Positions 24,301 through 36,603 of a stretch of 64,000 bases of DNA are shown here, piece after piece. Under the pieces are notes generated by a model. That model made no database searches and was not told the DNA's origin. It saw nothing but the letters and a program-made list of their open reading frames with translations. A program made the position numbers and the translations under genes. Position 1 is the stretch's first letter. Each line of letters opens with the position of its first letter. Source of the DNA: Elysia crispata (Eukaryota; Mollusca; Gastropoda; Plakobranchidae). The stretch spans positions 89,501-153,500 of the forward strand of contig JAWDGP010003795.1 of assembly GCA_033675545.1 (NCBI GenBank), given 5' to 3'.

Positions 24301-27300
24301 TCCCGAAATCCCTCATATGTGAGGCCCACTTCACGGAGCACTTACACCCCTGAGATAAGCTGACACAGGAGGTATTCAGCAGCCAGGCGATCTCCAAGTA
24401 AAGCATGTTCCAGAATTGACAACAGTTCTAGTCTCAAGGAACTGACATCTGCCATCAGATCTGAAAAAGCTGTAACGGGAAAAAGAAGTGAATGCATTCC
24501 ATGTTTTGATGCAAGGATCACCCATTGCAAAAATAGTCTTATGTCCTTGAAGCATAAACTAACACAAAATTTAAACAGCCTATTCAGACAAGCAAAACAA
24601 ACCGTGATCTATATACCCTTGCCATTTTTAAAGAATGATTAATCAGATGGATATGATGATAGACAAAAAGATCTCCATAACCAATAGTATTCACCTTCTT
24701 CGAAAATTCTTTAATTCTTAGATCTTTCAAATCATAAGTCACATAAAAATTGCTTGAAATTAACTTGCCTTTTTTATAACTCTCAGAATCAACTTGGGGT
24801 GAAAGAGAGGGATTATTGTGTTCCATGTGTCTAATGACAAGAGCATGTAGTCTGGGCACCAATGATGCTGGTGGCTCGTGAGCTTGCAATTCCTCTTTCT
24901 CTGTGATGTCATTGCTGTTGATCAGTCAACGATACTTGTTACAGATCATCAGTCACATCTTGATCAACACAAAGGTATTTGTTACAGAGCTCTCAAATCT
25001 TGGTATGCTGTTAAGCAAATATTTTTTATTGATAATGTCAGCTGAGCAGATGAAAGAGAAAGTTATTCAGTGAATACTTGTAGCAAGATTTTTGAAAAAT
25101 TAAAAAAAGAAAAGTTTTGAGGAAAAGTTATAACTTTCATCACAAAATTGTTTATAATTATCTTCCCATTAATGCTGCACTGACCTTTCATCTTCGTTAT
25201 CAAAAACAGAGGCTAATCTTGGATCCATGCACAAGATCCCAACAATTTCTACAACACTTGTGGTTTTCAGTTCAATATCGCCAGAATATACCTGAACGTG
25301 GAGAGGAAAAGTAATTAAAAAAAATAGCTAAAACCAATTAATGCAAGAGTGGGAAACATATATTCTTGATATAGGTTCAATACTTATTAATCATCTTCAA
25401 TAGTGAATAGTGCTATCACCCATAGCTGAAATATAATAAACTATGTGATTGAAATACGCAAATGTAAATAACCAAACTTCATTACATTTTCTTTACAATT
25501 TTACCAGGATAACTAAATAAACTCGCCACAGCAATCTACCAAAACAGCATACATAAAACATAATTAGACGCAAAAGAAAACAAAAAGTAAACTTATTTCT
25601 ACATAATTGCTGGTTGTTATAATCCTAAATCAATATAAACAATTTTGAACTGCTTTGGGTTTGTTTTTTTTTTGCTGTTCTCCAACTTTTTCTCCTAAGC
25701 ATGGCTTTCAATTTCTTACCCTCTATATTATCAAAAGATGTTTGATCAAAACCAGACAGGTGAAACTTACTCGAACAATGCACGGCACTCCTTTTTCATC
25801 TGGTAGAGGCATGTTAAGACTTGGAAGCTTTGGTGTGGTTTTATTACTTGGACCTGGGAAAAAATAACTTATATTGCTTATGCAAAGCTTCCAAATTCTC
25901 ATGAATATCTATGATCCTCACAAAACTGCATAAAATGAAATTGAAATGGACCATCCTACACCCAGCATGATTGGACAAGATTGATAGATTTCATATCTAG
26001 CATGAATTGATAGATTGAAAACCTCAAATATAGCATAGAGACATGATTGATCAGTCATACACATGTATAAATGCATGATTTGACAGGTTGAAAACCTAAC
26101 ATATAACATAGATACACATGATTGATCAATCATACGCAGGTATGAATGAGTAACATCAGAAATTCCAAGATATAGAACAGTAGTAGATAACCCTGTTCTT
26201 GATATTTCTACTATTAATATAAACCAAAGAACGGAGGCAACTCCTTCTGTAAAGCTCTGAGAGAGCATTCACATTTTTCAGATTAAAAAAAAAGAATTTA
26301 AAAACAAAACAGTTAGCAAATGTTACGCTTGCTTCAATCTGAAACTAATGGAGTTGAATTGATACTTTGTTTCAGAGTATATCAAGAGAATTAACCTTGC
26401 AAGGGCAAGATCTTTTTAGTTATGCAAAGATTATTATCTCCCATAGCTACTCATAAGTAAACTTCAGTTACCTTAAATCTGATTAATAAAACTTGAATAA
26501 ACAGTTCACAATACCTCTCTAAAAACTTTCATTTAGAACAAAAAAAAAAATTTTCCTTGGATTTAGATGAACACTAGACACATAGGATCTGAAGTAGCAA
26601 ATATTTTTTTGTTTATCAACTTACCAGAAGATTCGACCCCTGTCATTTGCTCATCCACAAAGTTTGTTGATTTGTCTTGGCTGTCACCAGCTGCGGAAGT
26701 TGCTGTTATTTCCTCTTTGGTTACCTTCTGCTCTGATTCCATATCTTCCTCCTCCGGATCCCTGCCACGTTTTTCTCTCCCTGCTGAATTTGACGTGGAT
26801 GGAACTATTCGCCTACACTGTTTGTCATTTATGTACAGATGTGCAGTTAAGGGTTTATAACACACCTATTCATGTTTCGGCTATTCTTTTGCAAAATGGG
26901 CAATGTTGAGATCAGTAAAAGGAGCATTTTCCTTATAATCACTTTCTGTATAAGTCGCGTATGAGTAAGTTATGGAAACTGCTTAAATCTATTAAGAAAA
27001 CTCAAGATCAAATCTAGCTGAGAGCAATGTCAGAAACCTTACCTCAATAGTAATCATGCATGTCCCATGTGCAAACGTAAATAAAAAGACCATTGGGCTA
27101 AATCAAACTTCTTATGTAAGCAAATCAAAGGCAGCTTTTACTCAACCAAAAAAGGAAGAACTAAAGATTTATCAATGTTGTACCAATAATTACAGATTTT
27201 AAAATTAATCCTATATTAGCATTTAGTACCTATCACCAAAGTAAAGTTTCAGGACTGAATATATCGCACCCACCTGTATCTTACATCTCATGTGCATTCA

Positions 27301-30300
27301 ACTTTACACTGTTTGCTAGTATCTACTTCTTTGCCTGCATGTGCTGCTATAGTACATAATGAATCCATTAGCCACATCATATTGTTTTTTTAAGCACATC
27401 TTTTGGCCTTGAAATAAAGCTAAGAGGGTTAACAGCTAAAATAAAACAAATTGCAATGTTTCAATCACAAAATATTTAAGAGAAATACTTCTTAGAATGA
27501 TGAAGTGAAACTTTCAAAATCATGGACATCTTCAACAAAGGGTGCCTACAGCTTCCACAGAAGAAAGAAATCAAAAAAAAAAATTGCACCCTAAAGTTGT
27601 TTCAATATTAATTACTCCAGTCTTTTCTTTTTATTTTATTATTGAATGAAATTCTGAAAACAATCTTCACACTTTCTTTGGAAAATTTGTTTCAATATTA
27701 TTTAGTCCAGTTTTTTTTAAATTTTATTATTGAATGAAATTCTGAAAACAATCTTTACACTTTCTTTGGAAAATTTGTTTTGGCTGGTGGTTATGCACAT
27801 TAGGCAAAGGATCTCAAATTTCAAAATCATAATTTTTTTCCTCAATTGTATTTGGATATAAATCTAAAGTTTTTGAGAATGTTTTTTTTCACATTGTAAT
27901 AGCAATACGCAATGAAAACGAAAGAAAAAAACATCATATAAAATAAATAAATATTGAGTCAATCTAGCCCTTTCACAAGTCTAACAAGAAAGTCATACAG
28001 CAGATAATCAATTTTTTTTAATTTAACTATATTCACACAAAAAAATAATAAAATAAAAAGCTGGAGTATAATACCAGATTAGCACACAAAAAAAACTACA
28101 ACATTAAAAGGATATTTCTTTGACCCAGCTTGCCTCCCCAGGAATAGGTACACAATAAAATCCATGTCTTTCCACTGTCACATTCTGTAAACTGTCAAAG
28201 TCTGCTGTTTCATTTGGCTGTCAAAAAAGAAAAAAGGAACAAAAAAGGTGATATAAAATAAACAAAAACACAAAATGGGTGGCATTGAAACATTTCATTT
28301 CACATTTTCTGCATCTGACATCTAATCATATTAAATTAAACAAATTTTATGTCAACCAATGCATGAATTATCCCCGTTGTTTGTCTAATATACGGATACC
28401 TCCATAAAGCCTATAATACTCTTTTCTTATGAGCTTTTATCTTCTTTTTTTCCCCCTGATCTTTAAATCCCATAATTAGCATAATCAGCATATTCCAATT
28501 TCATTAACACACTGTTTTAGAAAGACATTAACATGAGATATGTCAGCACCTGACATTGGACACTTGTACATCTAATACAGTAGAGCTGGATAAAAATGTT
28601 TTCCCCTTCTCCTCCATATCTTGTTTAATGTACCCTGCTTTTTTTTAAGTTTATCAGGTCTATTTTGAGGGATTTCAATGAAAAACTACCAAAAAACAAA
28701 AGCCATAGGAGCATGAGTTCAAATATACAAGTCAACAACAAAAATACACTACTACCATAATGTTAGCATGATGGCCAATTCTTTGATTTTCCCAATCCAG
28801 CATGAGCGTAGCATTTAGCTTCCTTTAATCAGCTGCTCTTACCATCATTTGACTCCCCTTCCCAGAGATATCCATTGGTTATTTAGTTCTTACCCCAATC
28901 AGAGGAACATCCCTGAAAGAACCACATTCAATCCTTGTGTGCCCACTGTCTTTGTTGGTCACAGAGTACCTGCCTACAAAGTATTGCGGATCAAACACAT
29001 CTTGGACCATACAGCGGTACTTCACTACACAACCAGACTGAAGCTGATCCAGTGGAGTACTGTTCACTGATGGGAGCTGCAGAAAGAAAGAACAAATAAA
29101 TTCTGCAAACATGCAGAGACTAAAGATACCTTTTTGGTTCACTTTGGACATTAGTAAAAAGAAAAATTACCAAAAGAGGGATTTCTAGCAGTGCTAAGTT
29201 AAATAAAGACTGTAAGAAATCACTTTGGCTTCCTTGAATATTAAAAACAAAAAATAATAAAAGCGGCAAATATTAATTTTTAAAAAGTTTTATGAAGATA
29301 TCTCACATGTGTAAAAAGCAGTTGCTGCACCAAGATATCGATTATAATTTTGAGCATAAAAAGTACAAAACTCAAAGAAATGAATTATGTCAAATACTGT
29401 TTTACTTGGAGGACTAATTTTGAATCAAAACACACAAAAACTCAGCTCGATATGAAATATGAAAACCCAGAAAAATTGAAACAGAAAGAGGGGAAAATTT
29501 AATGTGAATATAAAGAACAGAAATGCAGAAGTTTTGAATTTAAAAGACCAATTACAATGTTATTTGACCCTATCACTGCATATAAAATTTAGAGGACAGA
29601 CACAGGCAGAAAAAAAGCAGAGGCTACAGGGAAAACAAGATTTAAATGAATCAATTAAAAAAAAATAAAAATTTCTGCAGGAACAGTCAAAGTGCATATG
29701 TTCAGTAAGGGACAAGGGACAAAATTAAATTTCTATCAAACTGAAAATTCATTTTAGTGGTAAGGACTTATCAAATTCTACATAAATTAATTTAAGCCAA
29801 CTAGAATAAGCACAGAGTCTCTTTCAATAAACAAAAAGGTGTTTTATTTTTATTATTTTTTTTTATTAACTCTCTCACCAAACATTATATCTATTTCAGT
29901 ACATTTACTTTTTTTTTTTTTTTTTTGAAGGATTGAAAAATATTTGCCCTTATTCAATAAAACCTTGAGCAGTCTACAGGGTAGAAATCAAACTTACAGT
30001 TTTTAAGGTCTCTTCTGTGCATCTTTGAGAGAAATAGTTTTCCACACTTTTAATAAAAGTTTCATGTGAGTCTCCTTTATGCTCCTCTGAGGATATAGAA
30101 AACAGAAAACTAAGAAACAATTTATTATCTTTCCTCATATCATCTAATGGTAACTTTAAAGGGAGGGTGGGGTATCAGGCATGTTTAAGGGAGGATGGGG
30201 TATCAGGCATGTTTGGCAGCTTAAAATTCTGCATGGATTTAGATGGATTTGCAGACTTGTCTTACAAAAATTTGTTTACTTGAATAAACTTAGAAAATAG

Positions 30301-32133
30301 ATGTAATTTGGTTGGTAAACAGTTTTGATATATTTTTTTCCTTACTAAAAATCCATTAATGAGATAAACACCCTAGAACTTATTTCTGTAATGTGTAATA
30401 GTATTTGTGACTCATTGTCCTGAGCACATTTTTTTCGATATACAAGGAGATAGTTTTTGAATAGAAATAAATACATTTTAAGATTTTCTACATTTAAACA
30501 AGCAATTTTATAGAAATCTTTGAACCTTTGATAGAATTCAATCGTTTTCAAAAAATGTTGATAGGTATAAAAAAAATAGACGCAATAGGTGCAATAATAT
30601 CTACGCTATAATGAGGGTGAAAAGTTTCTCTTAGGATCTTAGAGACTGCATTAATTGCTTTGACTTTTGTCCCCTTTTTAATACTAGTTTCAAATGTGTC
30701 CTCCAAATTCCGGTCAAGTGAAAGATTCAACAATACTCCAGTTACATGGTACACTACTGAAATGCAGTGAGTGGGGACTTTTTGGGGACATTTCTTTTTG
30801 CTCCAATACTACTTGCATTGAATCTCATTTCAACACAAAGAGTTATATTAAACAAATATATGGCATTAAAGTTTTAAAAAAAACACAGCAAAATATCTAT
30901 TTTGCATATCAATATGATGAGGTGCTTAAACTTTCTACTCATAACTGTTCCTGCAACTTTACCCTTTAAGCTAATTTTCTAAACCAAGTATGTTTTAATA
31001 GTTTGAAGTTGAAATTTTTAAGTAGCCAAAATGGGCTTTCATACAAAGATACTAGACACTGCGTTTTCAGGGACAGATCTCTATCATCTGTGGTGTTATT
31101 TTCTTTCTGCCGAAATTGCAGTGAAACTGAGAGAAGTAACGTCACTAACCATTGAAATTGTTGAAGTACATCAGGGCTGAGAATGGTCAGACAAGAAATA
31201 GTCTGAAAATACCAGCCAACAAGCCGAAGGCGCGAGATTTACCTAGGGGGGTCCGGGGGCACGCCCCCCCAGAAAATTTTGAAAAATTGCGTTAAAATTA
31301 AGCCATTCAGGCCCCTCTGGCACTGAACTTCCCTTAATTATTGTGTTTCGCTCTGTCCACGTGAGCCCTCAAAGCCGTAAGTTCACGACTTGCGTAACTC
31401 AACTCCTTGTCACACACACTACACCACGATACTCCTCTTTTCCTTAACTTTCTAATAAACTCCCCCAGACGCCGACCATTAGCGGTTTTGTCACACCATT
31501 CCCATCGCCATGGGTTCACAATATCGCCGTCATCGCAAGCTTCTCCTCTACTAACAATGTCTTGACGTCTCGCTATTGTGATGTTCACGCGCAAACGGTT
31601 GTGGAAAGACTGAGAAAAGTTGCGCCAAGCTTTGGCAAAAACAAAGAGAAATTCGGCCAATATCGATCGATATTTTCAAAACCGATTAAGAAAGTAATAA
31701 CAACAACAATAGATTATCATTAAAATATGGTATCGATGTTAATCTCGATAATTCCACTTGATCAATACCACCGAACTCTTCTGTGTTGGTTGGTTTATGT
31801 TTCCGGAAACCAGCCTCGAAATCGAAAAGAAGGCTTCGGAATTTTTTTTTGGGGGGGCGGACGCGATCTTCGTTAGGCGGATGGAAATGACAAGTTGGGC
31901 GGAAATCCGCCTTTAGACGGAGAATTCTCAGCCCTGAGTACATGTAACACTTGGCTTTGCACAAAGCATATTAAAACTTTTGCATCTTTAGAAGACATTT
32001 TGGAAAGTAATTCGTTTGCAATCGATGCAATCAACTTAATCATAGGCAAACCATATCAACTCAATAAATACTGACCAAAGATCTGCCGGATTGTCATGTA
32101 AGGCCTTGTCTTCCAGTCTTCTATTCCAGGCAT
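18372..32133 (-). CDS. MCMBP: MCM-binding protein (MCMBP), complete
   Basis: MCMBP binds newly made and unloading MCM2-7 subunits in the nucleus and supports replisome assembly and disassembly. Coding exons in transcript order: 32133-32076, 30086-29998, 29076-28894, 28217-28116, 26832-26625, 25853-25771, 25291-25185, 24914-24769, 24469-24346, 23587-23470, 23210-23045, 21984-21851, 20876-20712, 20223-20135 and 18498-18372. All phases agree, giving 632 residues; the human protein is about 642. Family blocks include the MPGIEDW start, [74 protein letters not shown] and [15 protein letters not shown] charged, probably disordered segment ([10 protein letters not shown]) fills exon 5. Intron 4 is U12-type AT-AC and intron 8 is GC-AG. 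The first intron carries a hAT-like element and the last a pogo-like MITE. A further upstream exon may be in frame. Confidence 0.97.
18539..18990. mobile_element. Short pogo/Tigger-like MITE in MCMBP intron 14
   Basis: A 452-bp segment has perfect 14-bp terminal inverted repeats, CAGTGGAAACCTCA at the left and its complement at the right. The left flank is TA and the right flank TG, so the target duplication is probably a degenerated TA. The CAGT start with an AACCTC core is like that of pogo/Tigger elements. No transposase frame remains, so it would be non-autonomous. Confidence 0.65.
24470..24768 (-). other. MCMBP: GC-AG intron 8 of MCMBP
   Basis: The donor reads AAAG|GCAAGT and the acceptor TTACAG. 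Only this GC donor joins codon ...YKK to AFSDLMADV in the right phase (phase 1). The nearby GT would shift the frame. GCAAGT is the classic strong GC-donor context. Confidence 0.85.
25975..26150. repeat. Imperfect 73-76 bp tandem repeat, MCMBP intron 5
   Basis: A motif of the form GATTGATCAGTCATACACAT recurs after about 76 bp with a few changes. The linked segment GGTTGAAAACCT...ATAGCATAGA also recurs, with an older third partial copy at the left. It lies within the intron between exons 26832-26625 and 25853-25771. Confidence 0.7.
26833..28115 (-). other. MCMBP: U12-type AT-AC intron 4 of MCMBP
   Basis: The transcript-strand donor is GAA|ATATCCTTTT, an exact match to the minor-spliceosome 5' splice site. 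The 3' end is CCCTTAACTGCACATCTGTAC|ATAAAT. CCCTTAAC fits the U12 branch site, with the branch A about 14 nt from the AC end. The junction is phase 0, between codons 144 and 145, and joins SWVKE to INDKQ, matching the family alignment. No GT donor is available that would keep the frame. Confidence 0.9.
27597..27776. repeat. 90-bp tandem duplication inside the U12 intron
   Basis: Two adjacent copies (27597-27686 and 27687-27776) share TTGTTTCAATATTA at the start and CACTTTCTTTGGAAAAT near the end, with few differences. They lie in the interior of the MCMBP AT-AC intron and touch neither splice site. Confidence 0.9.
30159..30214. repeat. 28-bp duplicated G-rich motif, MCMBP intron 1
   Basis: Two head-to-tail 28-bp copies of AAGGGAGG[G/A]TGGGGTATCAGG... 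differ by one base. They lie about 70 nt upstream, on the transcript strand, of exon 30086-29998. Confidence 0.9.
31172..31936 (-). mobile_element. hAT-like DNA transposon remnant in MCMBP intron 1
   Basis: A 765-bp insert begins CAGGGCTGAGAAT and ends with its complement ATTCTCAGCCCTG. It is flanked on both sides by AGTACAT (31165-31171 and 31937-31943), a 7-bp target duplication. hAT elements usually give 8 bp. On the minus strand 31334-31660 is open for 108 codons and ends in a zinc-finger pattern, C-x2-C-x16-H-x5-H (WCSVCDKEL...HVDRAKH), like the N-terminal finger of hAT/ZBED transposases. The transposase core is absent, so it is non-autonomous. A G-rich then C-rich stem lies at 31243-31270. 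Confidence 0.75.
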
Positions 32134-33154
32134 TGTTAGCTCTTCACGGGACTTGCAGACCCAGTAGAACTAGAATGAATGGATGGAAAATACTATCTTC
32201 CGACTTTATACAAATTTGCTGTGAATCTGAGTTGATCTGAAATACAAGCAACCACTTTTAAGATATGGGAATAAATAATTTAGAAGAAAGTGCCTAGGAG
32301 ATAGCTGATATAGGCTTTAACGAGTATTTCATGAGGTCAATCTAGATTTCATATTGCCTTTAAATGCACAGTATGTATTTTTCTGCTGAAATTCAATGTT
32401 CACTTTCAAACCATTCATCATTGAAAGTTGTGTAGGATTACAATTAAGGAGGACATGTACACTTTTTTTTTACTTTTTTTGACCCTTTGAGTCCATGAAA
32501 CCATGATCACAACTTTGATTACTCTATGCTTTGTGTTGTCGAAACACTACACCAAGCTGAATGCATATTAAGTATAGCTCAGTGTAAAATCTAGAGGCAG
32601 CACAAGAAATCATACTAACAAGTAACTTCTCTAAGTTTTACCCCACTATTTTCAGTTTTTGGTCCTTTTTTTTGTTTATTTTTATTAAAGTTGATATATT
32701 TATTTAAAATGTGAACAGCATTGAGAAAGAATTTCGTTTAATGTTTCACCCAAACCATCTTGAGGATCACCAAGTCAGCACCGGATCAAACATTATTGCC
32801 ATAAAAAATTGTCACCACATGGGGCAAGATTGCACATCTTTTCTCTGCAATGTTGTAGCTTTAAAAAAGTTTGTAACAGTATGCCTTGAAGTTTGAACAA
32901 AGGTCACATACTCAGACCACTAGATCTAGAATAGATCTACATCTACATCTAGTGCTAACTCCTTAGCTGCCTATATTCAGGTGATTTGTCATAACGCTAC
33001 TCAGTACTGGAAAGTTGACATTTGATCCACATCTAATACATAGATACAGATCTCGATTGGAATCCATCCACAAGATCCAACTTTTATGAACATTTACCTG
33101 AGGAAAATGAATAGTGTTTGACGTTTCAGTATATGATTCTTCCTGGTTCACCAT
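32134..33154 (-). other. MCMBP: MCMBP 5' leader with in-frame upstream exon
   Basis: A GT donor (CTCAG|GTAAATG) ends a possible first exon at 33098. An acceptor (TTCTAG) opens the MCMBP first coding exon at 32169. The joined leader is open in the MCMBP frame from an ATG at 33154-33152 and would add 31 residues (MVNQEESYTETSNTIHFPQ, then FYWVCKSREELT) before the usual MPG start. The family normally begins at MPxxEDW, so 32133 is kept as the main start and this is treated as 5'UTR or an alternative N-terminus. Confidence 0.4.
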
Positions 33155-33665
33155 TAGAGCGAATTTAAATGACGAATGGAATTGTCAACATGTCAACACT
33201 AAACAAGAAAGATCTAGATCTAGCAGAAATCCAAAAAACTTCATGTATGGGATGTTGTAAGATATCGGCAACCAAAATATTCTAGATTTCCTAGCAAATT
33301 TAATGATGAAATTGAAAATAATCTAAACCTCTGGAAATTTATATCTACAGAGATGGCGGTAGTGCTGGTTCATTCAGTTCGTGTAATGTAGCCTGTCACA
33401 GTAATTACAAAAAAAGAAAAAGCACAGAACTGGCTTACTGAGAGTTAGATCTAGATCTAGATCTTGTATGTCACCTAAATTTTAATTGTATTTCAAGAGA
33501 AAGAATGTTCATCACGTGAAAGCCTCATATAGCTATAACAATATCTCATTTAAGTATGGCCTCTTTAATCTTATGATACTAGAGAAATCTAGATCTAGAT
33601 CTAGCCTGATCCTGTTAACTCTTGATCATTGATGAATAGTTATATAGATCTAGAATCTAGATCTA
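32919..33665. repeat. Cluster of AGATCTAG palindromic motifs
   Basis: Short runs built from TCTAGA and AGATCT (for example AGATCTAGATCTAGATCT) occur at about 32920, 33210, 33446, 33585 and 33645. They flank the possible 5' end of MCMBP. The same motif recurs at about 17279, 56545, 57512, 58011, 58748, 58938 and 59026. It looks like a dispersed short satellite or AT-rich simple-repeat seed rather than a protein site. Confidence 0.7.
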
Positions 33666-34825
33666 TCTTGCCTTTGATCTCATCAGATGTTTTGTAGTGA
33701 TCTACAATGCGCTGCCCATATGGATAACTCGCCATGAAGCTCTTTGGGTTGACATTATAACTAACGTACGAAAGGACGTGTGACATCTCAGTCAACTGAC
33801 ACATTAAATTTTCACTTGTTTATAATTATGGATACATCTCCTGAGCTAATTGAATCGAATGGTGTGGTATTGTCAAATATACCTTACGCTTCCTTTTGCC
33901 GATCGATTTTGAGCATGTGAGATGGTGGAGTGGACAATATTAATTTTAAGTGCTTGGGTCTAAATGTTTGATATGATTGTGAAGGATGAAGCCACGATAG
34001 AAAATTTTGTTTGGGTAGCTTTCTAAATTTAGCAATTTGGCGCGAATAGAAGGTGTCATAGTAAAAATGACGACTGAAACATAATTTCAGTATCGTTTGC
34101 TAGTTTTTTTTTTCTTTATTTTAATTTGGGCTGTTTTCTTTCACATTCATTACAATATGTAAAAACTATCGCGAAAAATATGTATGTTTAATCTGGAAAG
34201 TATTTGGATCATTTTTTGATGACTTTCAAAGAATAAATAAATTATACGCCGTATCCGTGACAGGGTGTGAAAAATATCAATGCTCCACCAATTTGATCGA
34301 AATTCATTCATAAAAATAACTATGATCAGGCATTTTTTAAAATCAAGATCAACATAAAATTTTTAACGGATTTCAAAGTGAGAGCCAGTGACGTTTAATT
34401 GATATTTATGCTGCCAATGTTAACTTTGCTAAGTTTCAATTTAGTAAAATTTGGGTTATCATTTACTCCACATGTAAAAATCTGCCGTACTCGTGGTCTT
34501 CATAACTTATTTCTTTTGATCTGAGAATAAAGGTGGAGACCATTTCCCCCACTGAATCCTTTAAGTAGGAAACGCTTGTTTTATTTGCTGAATACAGCGT
34601 ACAAGGTTCCTTGGGAAACTTAGGGGACGTTAAAAGTTTTAAGAGTGTTTTGTTGAATTCATTTTCATACGAAAAAAAAATTGCACAAAGGAAAGCGTTT
34701 TAAAGTTTATCGGCAATTCTTGAGTGAAGCTGCAATGTCAAAAAAATGCTTTCAAGTCAACAAGAAAACATACACATTTTCCAATAGCTTCATTTCTTTT
34801 TAACGTTTGAATTTTTTTCCCCCTT

Positions 34826-34952
<127 letters not shown>

Positions 34953-36380
34953 CAGCTGTAAGTGTTGTCCAATTTGATTTACATTTGAAACACCTGTTTT
35001 TATAAGTACCTTCTGAATTGTACAAATTAAATAATTATTTGTTTCTTCTAGTTTGAAAATCTGGGATCCTGAAACGCTTAAGTCTTGAAACTAAAAGGCC
35101 TTTTCCAAAAGTTTTAACTCGATTGTATGCCGATTGAAAGTTCCCCCTGTTGCCATGACGGGAACACGCTGAGGGTGAGCAGTAGTTGCCCTCTGCCTAC
35201 TGTAAAGTCCGTTAAAAATTCGCTTCTCTCTAAATCAGAGTGTAAACCACGTGTTGTCATGTCCATCGATTTGAACCGAAAATGTACCTAATAGATCTAT
35301 AAGCCGCTGAGCTCCAGGGAGGTATCGAAAACGGTTTTTGCCGATCCTTCGTGACTCACCTCGGTCAACAGTAACCACATGGAAGTTTTAGATGATTTCT
35401 GGCCTCGCATAGCAGTATGGGCAGCATTGGATGATTATGACCATTATGGGCTCATCTGACATGACCTCTTTGATCCAAGGTTTACAATCTGACCGAGAGT
35501 AGCGAATTGGAACTGACTCAAAATACACCTGTAATCTCATCATCTATAAACGCCTGGTTGCAGTGGACCATTGACAACATTATAAGAAGCATGATGTACC
35601 AGATGGTCCGCGGGAATCGTTCATCTATATCTTTTTTGCCATTGTTTGTCACTAATGTCAGACAAACACTTGAAACAAGTTCGGAGAGGCCAACCATATC
35701 TGTCTCTCTCTTTCCCCACACATAAACATGCCAAATAGCCCTAAGAGAAATCTATTGTACTTCACTATGGCAAGTAGGGAACAAGGGACAAGGGAGGGAG
35801 ACACATTGCACGTCAGTTACGACTTGGGAATGGGAAGAATCTTGCATTGCTATCATTAGCTTTCTGGGTGTGGTAAGAACTGATAGGAAGAATTTTTGGA
35901 CACCAATTAGTAAAATGACAGCATCTGGAGCTGGAGGGATCTGTGTACTTTCTTCACTATAGAGGCGTAGAGTATTTTACTATTTTATGTAATTCGCGGT
36001 ATTTACTAGAGGTGAGAGAAATTTGTTGCAAGACACTTGTGTAAATCTAATAAAAGGGTGTATGGGGGGCTGTTACTGACTCATGGCCATTGCAGATGAG
36101 TATTGCTGAATGGAAGTTAAGTCCACACTATTTACCCTCTGTAAGAATTTCTTTTCTACTCAAACTCCTGAGATAATGTTAACATGTATTTCCTGTGATT
36201 GTTAAAAGTTTTTAGATAAATAAAAATGAAAGTCTCAGTAATGTTGAGCACAATGAAAAAGAATAATTAAAAAAAATAACATGAAATAAAATGAAATAAA
36301 TAATATTTTTAACATCTTGGAGCTGCACTATGCCTATTGCATTTTCTTTATTTGTTTCGCAACTAATGTGGCTTAACACG

Positions 36381-36603
36381 TTTTGTAGCTTACCGCAATT
36401 GCCCCCATCTAAACAGGCCGCAGCTGAAAAGAAGCGGCTCCAAATCTATTTATTGACGTATGGCTGGACCTACCACCGAATATCTCTATTTAAATGGGAT
36501 ATTATGTAGTTTTGTAGCTAACCGCACATGCCCCCATCTAACAGACCACAGCTGAAAGATGCGGCCCCAAATCTGTTCATTGTGGCTGGACCCACCACCC
36601 AAT
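36381..36603. repeat. Diverged tandem pair, about 100-bp unit
   Basis: Copies at 36381-36482 and 36510-36603 share TTTTGTAGCT, TGCCCCCATCTAA, GCGGC, CCAAATCTRTT and TGGCTGGACC in order, with substitutions and small indels. They are probably an old duplication. I do not recognise the unit. Confidence 0.85.

Noticed and set aside
35392-35725. Possible small plus-strand gene divergent from MCMBP
   Set aside because: Short open frames without splice signals, domain features or codon pattern; an equal-length frame exists on the opposite strand.
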